NCBI GenBank assembly: GCA_016169945.1
Contig: JADLSH010000133.1
Coordinates: forward strand, 124,001 to 188,000
Origin: Trachythela sp. YZ-2020
Lineage: Eukaryota > Cnidaria > Anthozoa > Malacalcyonacea > Clavulariidae
Length of the DNA stretch: 64,000 bases
Direction: 5' to 3'
The notes under the pieces were generated by a model that saw only the letters and a list, made by a program, of their open reading frames with translations, had not been told where the DNA came from and ran no database searches. A program made the position numbers and the translations under genes. This document shows positions 1-9,447 of the stretch, piece after piece (within the stretch, counting starts at the first letter, position 1; every line of letters begins with the position of its first letter).

Positions 1-775
1 ACCAAAGCTCTTGGAGTTGAATTAGACGAAAACTTGAGTTGGGAAAAACACATTAACCATATTAGCAGTAAAATATCATCAGGTATTGGGGCTATTAGAA
101 AATGAGGAGTATGTCGAACAATACATTTTGATAAAAGTTTATAATGCCTTAATCCAACCTTATTTTGATTATTGCTGTGAAGTATGGGATACACTTAATA
201 AAGGCCTAAGCGAACGTCTACAGAAATTCCAAAACAGAGCGGCTAGGTTGATCATGAACTTAAAAAATGAACATGGTCAGTCTATTTTGGCACGAAAATC
301 TCTAGGCTGGGTAACACTTGAAGAGCGTAGGGCACAAATGAAAGCCAGGCTCATGTACAAGACAGTTAATGGTTTAGCCCCCCAACGACTATGCGAAGCT
401 TTCCAAAATCTGAATACCATTCATGACCATAATCTGAGAGGTTCTTCAACAAGGTTTTATATTCCAAGACCAAAAACGGAATCCTTAAAAAAAAGCTTCC
501 AATATTGTGGGGCTAAACTATGGAATCAGATACCTGAAGAGATACGCAATTCGGTATCGTATAATTCGTTCTGTAAAAAGCTATCTTCCTCGACCTTAAT
601 CTCGACTTAAAGTAGTAGTTAATTTTTTGTCTAAATAGGTATATAATTGTATTTGTTATGTATGTAATATTAGAGCTAGTATATAAATAATAATTAGTAA
701 GTACACATCCCTTTTGGAAATCAGCTTTTGCTGAAAAGGCCAATGTGTTTAAATAAAGTTGATCTATTTCCCTAT
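1..775 (+). mobile_element. LINE (non-LTR retrotransposon) 3' end with broken reverse transcriptase C-terminus
   Basis: Frame 1 from base 1 encodes TKALGVELDENLSWEKHI and runs to a stop at 103-105. The same protein resumes in frame 2 as LIKVYNALIQPYFDYCCEVW and continues to 609, so a frameshift near 100-120 breaks it. This is the thumb and C-terminal part of a CR1/Jockey-group reverse transcriptase, downstream of the catalytic palm, which lies outside the window or is lost. The frame ends in a typical SLKKSFQYCGAKLWNQIP block. The 3' UTR to about 775 is AT-rich, with a small hairpin (ATCAGCTTTTGCTGA) and an AATAAA signal. It is a dead fragment. The clade within non-LTR elements is not certain. 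Confidence 0.85.
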
Positions 776-889
776 ACAACTCCATATTGTTTTTGCTGCA
801 AAGTGGTAACCGGAAGTAGATTTGCGCCGATTGATTTTGGCTTCATTTTACATAGGTATAGAAGCTATATCCAGTCTATTATTAGATCA

Positions 890-2335
890 GTGAAAGTGCA
901 GTATTTATAAAAATTCACTAATGTTAAAATTTAGTTTATATAAAGTTTCCAAGACTTGAATAATAAATTTCCGCTGGATAGCCTGAGAGAAGGCTCCCTC
1001 CCCGCAGTGGCTAACATGAAGTATTTAACTGAATTCATGAAAATGCCAGGTTTTGCTATCGACCCAAAATCGTACGCTAAAAATGTTAAACCTCGGTTAT
1101 TAAAACGATCATGGATCTTTATATAAGACGATATGAACCGGACAATGCTGACTATAAAAGTTGACCAGGATCATGCTGTGGTTTATCAATTTATGTAAGT
1201 TTGAACACTGTTGATATAAAATATTAAATGTTGTGCACTACAGGCACTGCAATTCAGCACTTGTATATAAGGCCGTCGGAATCAGTTTACCGTCACTTAA
1301 AATTTCGAAAGTTGATGAGCCCTCTACCCTGTAATTTATGGGTCCCGCACTATTTTCAATAACGGAAAACGAAACAATTTATGAATTGTTCTGGAAGTTC
1401 ATATCACAATATTGGAATATTAATTATAATGTTGAAAGCAGACTGATTCTTGCCATCCTGGCTTTTTTCTGTTTGAATATAAGGGTTCCTATGTCATATT
1501 ATATACCTATAAGCTTGATAGTATGTAACTTATGCACCAGTCATGGAAAGCCTCTCACCCCCCTATCCGGGACATGCCGGGAAATAGCAGGGATTTATTT
1601 GCAGATTAGCCTATCTGTTATGCCTGGGTACTCAGGACATTAGACAGCGTACGTTAGATATGTGTCATGATGGCCAGAGATTATGGGCTGGGAATCAGCG
1701 GGAATTCGTCTGTTCGAGATGTATTATTAAGCCTTGTTCATCGACATTTACCCTATACTCTATAGACATTGTTTTACTAAAAATAGCTTTTACAGGATAA
1801 TGTATTGACTTTGTGTAAATTGCAAGATACAGCTAACAGACAGAATGCAAAATATTTATCTACTTTGGCAAAGTTTTGACAAACTCTGTATTGCATGTTC
1901 CAATGATCAAAATTGGGGAAATTTTAGAATAATTTGTTGAATTTTAAAAGCAATTATTATGGTAGCCTTCATTTTTGGTGCCCGGGTAGCGGGGGACTTT
2001 AGTCATGTTTAGACTAGTAAGAAGGCCATGTATAGGTGGGGGATTAGAATGATTTAGGACACAACCTTTATCTAATGTCCGCTGTTCCCTGGGTAGGGGG
2101 GTGCGTGGCTTTCCAATTACTAGTGCATTACTGTGTTTCGGCTTTTATCAATAAGCATGTAACTTCCCTTGTTTCGGCTAAGCGCCCTCTCTTCAGCAAG
2201 CCCCCTCGGATAAGCGCCTCCTAATCTTATCTGAAATAAACAACCAGAACCCCCCTCTCCTGGGGAAAGGGTGTTTACACTGTACATAGTATTTACTATT
2301 TTCAGCATTTTAATTTTGGTGAGCGTTGTAGCTGG
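890..2335 (+). repeat. Dispersed repeat, copy A (inverted relative to 25213-26290)
   Basis: Read as reverse complement this segment aligns almost end to end with 25213-26290. Shared blocks include the start near 890 (AGTGCAGTATTTATAAAAAT), a central GGTACTCAGGACATTAGACA, and the far end with a run of Cs and AGGGTGTTTACACTGTA. Copy A has about 240 bp (roughly 1650-1900) that copy B lacks. Copy B sits inside a flanked DNA transposon; copy A lacks those outer ends, so it is probably a truncated member or a separately mobile inner module. No convincing protein is encoded; the longest frame (1338-1643) has no recognisable motif. Confidence 0.8.
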
Positions 2336-2403
2336 CACAAAAAAAATAGATTCCTAAGACCCCCCACGAGACTCAGACAAACAAACTACTATTTACTATA
2401 GAA

Positions 2404-2781
2404 TTAATATACTAGCAGCGAACTATCATTGGCATATTTTTTTATTTTATCTGCACTTTTTTGAAAAGTCTCGTCGCTGGGTTTCAGCATGTTCGCGGAA
2501 AAACTTTGATGTATCAATGATAAATAGGAACACATATATTTGTGCAGTTCATTGGCCAGGCGAGAAAGGGCCCACGGATAAAGGGCCAAAGTGGTAAAGG
2601 GCCTTCGGCGTTTACCACTTTGCTTCAAGCCTCTACATTTTAACCACCGCTTGAGTTGATCGACAGTATAATCTGATGGATCATGCTCAAAATATGAGCC
2701 GGGAACGCCGTCGTTTTCAGTGAGAGTTGTTAAATTTATCGGAGAAGCACTAGTTGTAGAATTCATTTTTAAACCAGACAC
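2404..2781 (-). pseudogene. SAP-domain-like reading frame interrupted by a palindromic insertion
   Basis: A 125-residue minus-strand frame starts MSGLKMNSTTSASPIN and contains DYTVDQLKRWLKCRGLKQSG. This resembles the SAP helix-extended-helix DNA-binding motif (two short helices, conserved Leu/Arg/Gly), as found at the N-terminus of many invertebrate transposon-associated proteins. Just after GLKQSGKR the expected second helix is displaced by about 14 residues encoded by a hairpin (2587-2622: a 12 bp inverted repeat around a 12 nt loop). The motif-like sequence then resumes as SRLANELHKYM. The end of the gene is not visible. Product and integrity are uncertain; it may be a first exon of a mobile-element gene. 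Confidence 0.45.
2587..2622. repeat. Short perfect hairpin inside the SAP-like frame
   Basis: CAAAGTGGTAAA (2587-2598) and TTTACCACTTTG (2611-2622) are exact reverse complements around GGGCCTTCGGCG. The word AAAGGGCC occurs three times in 2570-2605, suggesting a local insertion or slippage product. Confidence 0.7.
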
Positions 2782-3328
2782 AGTGCCAAAGGGCGGTTCT
2801 CTCTTTTACAGAACTGATATTGAAAAATAGACTATTAAATCAATAAGTTAACCGGCTTGTGAAATATTTTTTCAACATATTTTTTTATTGTCAAAGCAAA
2901 ATAGTTTTACTTATCAACGGAAGATTTCTCAGTGAAAACAGTTTATATTTGAAATTATTTTACGTATAAGTGACAATTAATCTTTCATTTGAAATAAATC
3001 CGTATTTTAAATATAGAATATATAGTCGATAGAATAGTAGACAATCCTAGACCTAGCTTCTTTTATAGTATTAAAACTAAAAGGTAAACAAAATAGACTA
3101 TAAATAGTGGATACTAATACAGCGACAAAATAGTAAATTTTAAAAATAATGGGCACTATAAAAGCGAATATAAAACACCAAAAGAGCAAAATAATGGGCA
3201 CTAAATCGACAAAAAATGTTTTTTAAGCGTCCAAACTTAGTATAAACACGAAAGCAACAATATATTAATATAGACTATATAGGATAGTAGACCTATTTAT
3301 AGCAGCGACAGAATAGTCCATACTAAAG

Positions 3329-3337
3329 CGATGAAAT
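3329..3337. repeat. 9 bp target-site duplication, left (CGATGAAAT)
   Basis: CGATGAAAT directly precedes the terminal GGGTGTCTGT of the inverted-repeat element and recurs at 7111-7119 directly after its other end. A 9 bp duplication is characteristic of Mutator-like elements. Confidence 0.92.
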
Positions 3338-4054
3338 GGGTGTCTGTAAAACCCGGAACACTGCCCGGAACACCCGGAACCCCCCCGGAACACCCGGAAC
3401 CTTGCACGGAACACCCGGAACCCACCCGGAACCCCCCCGGAACACTCGGAACCCTGCCCGGAACACCCGGAACCCTGCCCGGAACACCCGGAACCCTGCC
3501 CGGAACGCACGAGTTTGCTGTTTTAGTACTGTTTCTCGTCGTTCGTCTAGACATTTTCGACTAAAATTACGACATCTATGTCTTTTGAAACTGTTTTGGT
3601 CTTTTTGAGAAAAGAAAAGCTAAGAATTAAGGCCAAGACAGACTGAACGCGATTCTACAAAGCGGCGCGATTTTTCGATTTTCACTGACATATAACTTTG
3701 ATCCTGTTTTATGTTTTTCAAATATTCAGAAGCGCTATAACAGCTTGAGTTATTTGGTCTGCATATCTTTTAAAATTTCCTTCCATAGACGGTTCTATTT
3801 ACTTTTAAAAACTGAAAAATCGCGTCGCGTTGCCGAATCGCGTCCGGTGTGTCTGGGCCTTAAGGCCGGATAAACGATGCGTGGAAAAGCGTCGATGAAT
3901 GGTGAACGAACAATAATGCTTCAATTGAATGACTAACGCTTTTCACTTTTGTATTTTATTTCATTGAACAAAACGAATTCCGCTATTTAGTAACTCAGGT
4001 TTTATATAACACAACACATTTGATATTTGATTTGTTATCACTGTATTACTGCGC
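3338..4054 (+). repeat. Left long terminal inverted repeat of the MULE
   Basis: 717 bp that match the reverse complement of 6403-7110. Outermost are 17 bp of unique terminus, then a minisatellite, then about 550 bp of unique sequence. Identity stops sharply at GCGC (4051-4054). Confidence 0.92.
3353..3508 (+). repeat. GC-rich minisatellite in the left TIR
   Basis: Tandem variants of an ~11/22 bp unit such as CCCGGAACACCCGGAACCCTG, all on one strand. Apparent reading frames here on both strands are repeat translations (Gly/Pro/Thr/Arg periodic) and not genes. Confidence 0.9.
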
Positions 4055-4257
4055 GGTAATCCGATCCCTGTATTAGGTGTTTTAGTCATTTCAAAAGTAA
4101 CATAAAGGACAAGCTTTCATCAATCGGTGTTCCAAAGCAGTGTCAAAAAGATTTCATGCACGATATTTTTGGATATAATGTGGGTGCCACGCATCACGAA
4201 GGCCTTGTGGATTCCGATGATCGGGATGTCTTTCAGGCAAAGTTGAAGTCACTAGAG

Positions 4258-4630
4258 GTACAGTATTTATGAAGTATAAATGTGATATCAAAAGCTGAAA
4301 TAATTTTACTGCCTGTCATTGAATTTTTCTCTTGCATGACCATTGTATGAGCCAGTGAGAATATAGCCACACTCAGGCGTAGATGTAACTACTGCGTTCA
4401 ACGACAACGATACACCACACCACACCACACCACACAGAGGCCTTTATACACATAAAATGTTCTGATTTTTGTTGAAGCTTGATACCAGCTTTGCTACAAA
4501 AGCGGATGTTTACTTGTATCTGCCTGCTAACTCCTGACGAAGGGCCTTAGTTCGTAGAGAATCTCTTATTCTCTTTAGGCTGGTGATAATCTGCACTCAA
4601 TGTTTGTTTGTTTTTTATTCTATTTTATAG
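4258..4630 (+). other. Phase-0 intron of the MULE transposase, with a ribozyme-like relic
   Basis: GTACAG donor at 4258 and TTTTATAG acceptor at 4630 join two coding segments in phase. The intron holds a CCACA microsatellite (about 4412-4436). At 4530-4570 there is CTCCTGACGAAGGGCCTTA, which resembles the Penelope-type ends seen elsewhere in this window but has lost the downstream GAAAC. Confidence 0.6.
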
Positions 4631-4800
4631 GAGAAATGGAACAAGCTAGAGGGGGAAGTAAAAGAAACAAATAACTCCCAACCAAAGCCAACATTTCACC
4701 AGTGGTTTTCGGAAAAGAAAGCAAAAGATATGGAAAAACACATGCTTGCATCTCTACGTAAAGAAGCCGGTTTAGGTTCTCCTTTTACCAAAAACAATAG

Positions 4801-4877
4801 AGCTAAGAGGCCCTTCTCGAAAGTAGCTACTTTCGAGAAGGGCCTCTTAGCTCTACACCTTACTACCAAAACAATAG
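4801..4877. repeat. 77 bp palindromic insertion with ~14 bp target duplication
   Basis: 4801-4852 is a perfect 52 bp palindrome (half-site AGCTAAGAGGCCCTTCTCGA and six more bases). It is followed by a short tail and a second copy of TACCAAAACAATAG (4864-4877), the first being 4786-4800 with one extra A. Its length shifts the reading frame by exactly the offset seen between the flanking coding segments (frame 2 before, frame 1 after). Confidence 0.85.
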
Positions 4878-5939
4878 TGAATGCATGAACGAGGTAATTA
4901 AAGACCAGATGAACTATCAAGAAAACGAGTTGCCAGAATTTTTGGATAAACTAACTGGTATTGTTACAAGACACGATACCCTGTTACGTAAAGCAATTGC
5001 ACGAACTGGCGAGTGGGAACTTCTTCCGGTTTTCGCTTTCGAAAGGCCAGATTGGTTCCAGATGACGCCGGAGCAGAGAGACGCGCATATGAAGACCGTC
5101 ATGGGTGTCGAGTTAACGGAAGACAGAACCATCAAAGATAATTTGGCACAGCCAATCAGTCTGCCGCTTCTGTCATTGGGATACGAAAATATTCCAAATA
5201 TATCTGAGTTCACACTGAAGAAGATATGGAAAGATGCGAAGGAACTTGTAGGATCTCCTGGTTTTATTCTCCCCGTGGCTGGATGTGAGTGCCCATTTGC
5301 TAGGCAAGTTTATAATGCAAAACAACCAACAAGACCGCTGGTGGTGACGCTTAAACCAGCAAAGAAAAAAGCTGTTGGTCATAACTTTGTTTGTGACTCT
5401 GGATGTTCACAATATGCATACCTTAAACTGTGCTGCCATACAGTTGCTACAGCCGAAGCAAATTGTGTTCTTAAAGAATACAAAGAAATCCTTAAAAAAA
5501 CACTGATATACCGAACTTGCACCTGATTTCGAAAGTTACGACACGTGATGGAACTGGATGGAAAGGAGGTCAACCAACACGAAAACGTAAACGCGCAGCC
5601 AAACCACAGCCTACCATGGTGACATCGTTCCCCGGTATTCAATCTAAGTCACCCACTTTTCCCCTTGGAAGTGAATCACCTCTTGATAGCCAACAGCATT
5701 TACGGAGTTCCGAAGTCTTCAATGATGTGCCATCTGTTACTCATCATTCTCAGCAACTGTAACAATTCGAAGTGCAACATCAACCGATACAACATTGGAA
5801 TAAGAGCATCAAATGTATGGTTTGTATGGCAACTCTTTCGCAACAGGATCTGCACCAGTTTATTCAAATCAGATGCAACAACAACAATACCATTGGCCAT
5901 ACACGTTTCTCACATCGGTGGAACAGCAACAGATACAGC

Positions 5940-5964
5940 AAGTAACAACAACAACAACAACAAC

Positions 5965-6006
<42 letters not shown>

Positions 6007-6035
6007 AAACAACAACAACAACAACAACAACAACA
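5940..6035 (+). repeat. (CAA)n microsatellite in the transposase coding region
   Basis: Almost uninterrupted ACA/CAA repeats encode Thr, Asn or Gln depending on frame. The flanking coding frames differ (frame 2 before, frame 1 after), so repeat-length change probably shifted the frame. Confidence 0.9.
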
Positions 6036-6402
6036 GCGCACGACTCAGTCCATCCCTAAGCCGCCATTTCCATCTCCTGCTGAAGGTGTATTTCAATTAT
6101 ACCTGTTGACGTTTTGTCCAAAGAAAGTGTCTAAATGCTATGGTTGCTCACAAGTGTTGAAACCAGGACAACAAATCGGTCAACCGCCCAATGATTTAGT
6201 AGTCGTGGGGAAAATGAACCGAGAATACCCAACTAAGGATGGAGGAAAAGGCTCTAATGTACAGAATGTATATTTCCACTGCCGCAAATCCTGTATACAA
6301 AGGAAGCAACCGTACTTTACAAGTGCTCTGTGTGAAATACCAGCACAGATACGGCAACTTCTTTTGCCAGTTCATCATGATTTTATCAAGGATTTTTTTA
6401 AT

Positions 6403-7110
6403 GCGCAGTAATACAGTGATAACAAATCAAATATCAAATGTGTTGTGTTATATAAAACCTGAGTTACTAAATAGCGGAATTCGTTTTGTTCAATGAAATA
6501 AAATACAAAAGTGAAAAGCGTTAGTCATTCAATTGAAGCATTATTGTTCGTTCACCATTCATCGACGCTTTAGTCCACGCATCGTTTATCCGGCCTTAAG
6601 GCCCAGACACACCGGACGCGATTCGGCAACGCGACGCGATTTTTCAGTTTTTAAAAGTAAATAGAACCGTCTATGGAAGGAAATTTTAAAAGATATGCAG
6701 ACCAAATAACTCAAGCTGTTATAGCGCTTCTGAATATTTGAAAAACATAAAACAGGATCAAAGTTATATGTCAGTGAAAATCGAAAAATCGCGCCACTTT
6801 GTAGAATCGCGTTCAGTCTGTCTTGGCCTTAATTCTTAGCTTTTCTTTTCTCAAAAAGACCAAAACAGTTTCAAAAGACATAGATGTCGTAATTTTAGTC
6901 GAAAATGTCTAGACGAACGACGAGAAACAGTACTAAAACAGCAAACTCGTTCGTTCCGGGCAGGGTTCCGGGTGTTCCGGGCAGGGTTCCGGGTGTTCCG
7001 GGCAGGGTTCCGAGTGTTCCGGGGGGGTTCCGGGTGGGTTCCGGGTGTTCCGTGCAAGGTTCCGGGGGTTCCGGGTGTTCCGGGCAGTGTTCCGGGTTTT
7101 ACAGACACCC
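6403..7110 (-). repeat. Right long terminal inverted repeat of the MULE
   Basis: 708 bp reverse-complementary to 3338-4054, including the minisatellite at about 6955-7095, which is slightly shorter than on the left. The transposase stop codon (6409-6411) lies just inside this repeat. Confidence 0.92.
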
Positions 7111-7119
7111 CGATGAAAT
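7111..7119. repeat. 9 bp target-site duplication, right (CGATGAAAT)
   Basis: Exact copy of 3329-3337, immediately outside the right terminus. Confidence 0.92.
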
Positions 7120-7289
7120 AGCCTATATTACAACTACCAAAGCAAAAATATCGACACTGGCACTTCGACTAAAGCAAAAAGTACAACGTGTGTATGATTC
7201 CGCACAAATAAACTTTAAACAAATTATCAAATTATCAAAATAACTCACAGCAAGCTCTCAATCATAATACAATTTATATTAAGAGTTGC

Positions 7290-7560
7290 CAATGTTTGTC
7301 TGAGTCTTGGCGGGGGGTCGGAATTCGTGACGTCACGTCGAGACAACGCTATTACAAACACACGCATTCTGTTGTCCTTATGGCCAAGCTTTTTTGTATC
7401 ATGGGCAGTGTTCATGGGTGCGTACCACTGATCTTAAAAGAATAGTAAGAAAAGAAATATGATGACTGATGGGAAATCGTGAAACTTAGGCCTATGGCAC
7501 GGGAGGTATACGTTTGTTTTAATTTGATGATGTATTAAAAAATTGTTGCTTCAATGACAT
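7290..7560 (+). mobile_element. Deleted PIF/Harbinger derivative
   Basis: 7347-7383 (ACAAACACACGCATTCTGTT and onward) matches 11545-11575, where it codes the NYKHTHSVVLM part of a Harbinger nuclease. 7395-7556 matches 14515-14657 closely. The segment therefore looks like a Harbinger element collapsed to its 3' part. 7120-7290 and 7560-8157 are AT-rich with no gene visible. Confidence 0.6.
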
Positions 7561-8160
7561 TGTACGTGTAAGTTTCTTAAATTGCCCTGTGTTATATGAA
7601 CAAAATGCTTAAAATTTTAGTAAGAGCAATATTATTGTCGTGGGCAGGATGTATAATTTGAACTCGTTTCATACCGGCAAGGAAAACATTTATAAAGTGT
7701 TATGAACATTTCCAACGTTTTATGAAACGTCCAAAGTTGAATTTTACATTAAATTGGAGCTCATGCATAGGATGTCTGATACCTACATCATATATTTTGG
7801 CTATTGATAATTCCATAGTTAAAAGTATAAACTTTTCATTGTTTTCGCCGTTGATTTGACAGTGTTACCATGGCTACCACATGTGTTTTCATCATTATAG
7901 TAAATACAAAAGCGATCGTCTGATAAAGATGAACCAATCATATATAGATTTAGTCAAAAACAAAGTTATTATTTTTATTATTGCTTACTAGTTATTGTTT
8001 TGGACATACATTATCTATTTAACATTTCTACTAGTGGAAACCTTGATAGGTTTTTATTTAAGACCTCCAAGTTTTAGACCCTATATTTGAAACGGAAATT
8101 ATATCACAAGAATCGGTGAAAGACATGTATACGATAAATTTATGAAACGTTGTATGTTAA

Positions 8161-9427
8161 GGAGCTGTTCAGAAAATACGTGATGCTTTGTGGGGGATGG
8201 GGGTGGGGGTAGGGGGTGTTCGACTAAGAGTCACGTATTGACACAAGTGGGAAGGGGGTATCACAAGCAATGTCACGTGATGGAGAATCTGATGTTGAAA
8301 CCGGCTGAAGTTGACGAAAATAGATGACGATTTGTGAATCGTCATTCTTTATCGCGAACAACGATACAATGTGAATAAGACATGAACTTTTTACGTGAAA
8401 ATGAAGTAATCCTGAAACTATATCTTGGGGGCTCAGTTCACAAAAAGCACGCGAAAAATGGCAGATGTGCGTTTTGATTAGAGCTGACAACGACATTGAC
8501 GAGTTCGAGTGGTATGAAGATGCGTGTATCGACACAACTGACTTGATGTTCTTCCGTACACTGGCATATAACCTGAATATCATTATTTTATCTAAATTAA
8601 ACCTGACACAAACCTTAACCAGGCCGATTTCCGCCTCCAAGTGAAGTATATATTTAGTATCCAATGAAAATGTCAGGCGAAATGTCAGTTTCATATAATG
8701 TAACAACAACAGTCTAATTATAGGCTTACAGTTACAACTGCTAAATATATCATAAATTAATAGTATAATAAATAACGCTTTTCCACACTTTCAAAATCAT
8801 TCACGAGATAAATTTCTGCGGTTACGCTTTGTTTTTTCTTTAAATTGCTATTGACAATCTTAGTCTAGTCTTATTTCGGTTCAATATTTTTCTTTATGTA
8901 TTTAAAAATATGGTTTAAAATTCATATATTTAGGTTTGCTATTTTTAGTTCGCGTGATATAAAACTGACATGTCAACTGGCAGATTGCGCAATTTAAAAA
9001 CGGGTGTAACCAATCAAAATGATACATCAGATTTTCTTTGCAAGCGGCCAAACAAGGATTTGTATCAGGCCTTCTTTCCCTTCCCTCCACCCGCATTTAA
9101 AGAAGGGAAATATAGCCCTGATATTCAGGTTAACTGACAGAATACGGAACTTCTGTCTATACTATCGATGAACGAACACCTGCATGCATCATGGGAAACA
9201 ACTGAGAATTAGAAATGTAGAGTCACCAGAAAATGGAGAAATAAAGGCTGTTTCAGCACAAGCTTTCGATTGCTGTGTGCTTATATAGTTTTTATGGGGA
9301 GGGGGAGTTGGGCCAGGGTCATGTAATTTTCGATGAGGTGTAGTGACAATCGTCACATAGATTCACATGGGGATAGGGGTGTGTAAAAAATTGCAAAAAA
9401 ACATTCACGTATTTTCTGAATGGCCCC
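8161..9427. mobile_element. Non-autonomous PIF/Harbinger-like element, TAA target duplication
   Basis: Left end GGAGCTGTTCAGAAAATACG and right end (reverse complement) GGGGCCATTCAGAAAATACG form imperfect inverted repeats, flanked by TAA at 8158-8160 and 9428-9430. A 3 bp TAA duplication fits PIF/Harbinger. The interior has a 161-residue minus frame (8224-8709) with no recognisable motif and no nuclease domain. The right end lies 20 bp beyond the GPCR stop codon, i.e. in its presumed 3' UTR. Confidence 0.65.
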
Positions 9428-9447
9428 TAATTGGTGATGTAAGATCC

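Larger units (their letters stand above)
4090..6411 (+). pseudogene. MULE-family transposase, C-terminal half, multiply frameshifted
   Basis: Exon 1 (about 4106-4257) encodes DIFGYNVGATHHEGLVDSDD. A phase-0 GT-AG intron (4258-4630) follows, then exon 2 begins EKWNKLEGEVKETN. Further on come a SWIM-like zinc-binding segment (CDSGCSQYAYLKLCCHTVA, about 5392-5448), a basic patch (GGQPTRKRKRAAKP), a long CAA/Gln tract, and a C-terminal Cys/His module (KCYGCSQVLKPGQQ then VYFHCRKSC) ending FKIKD-like just inside the right TIR. This order matches a transposase family common in cnidarians and lancelets. The frame changes at 4801-4877 (77 bp insertion), near 5515, near 5762 and in the CAA tract. Family assignment is from remembered motifs, not a search. 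Confidence 0.8.
3338..7110 (+). mobile_element. Mutator-like element (MULE) with ~710 bp terminal inverted repeats
   Basis: The element is 3,773 bp, starts GGGTGTCTGTAAAACCC and ends with its reverse complement, and is flanked on both sides by CGATGAAAT. The inverted ends are 3338-4054 and 6403-7110 and are nearly identical by eye, suggesting recent insertion or gene conversion. Between them lies a decayed gene (about 4090-6411) matching the C-terminal half of a MULE-type transposase. The N-terminal half with the first catalytic Asp residues is absent, so this copy cannot move on its own. The long ends, built partly from a GC-rich minisatellite, give it a foldback architecture. Host context is intergenic. 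Confidence 0.9.

Noticed and set aside
3265..3608. Overlapping 77-90 residue frames rich in Gly/Pro/Arg/Thr on both strands
   Set aside because: They are translations of the GC-rich minisatellite in the MULE end; the same frames recur inverted at 6851-7243.
4090..6411. Captured host gene (Pack-MULE cargo)
   Set aside because: The motifs and their order fit the C-terminal half of a MULE transposase better than a captured cellular gene.
8224..8709. 161-residue minus-strand protein
   Set aside because: It lies inside the Harbinger-like element, has no recognisable domain, and codon character is not convincing.
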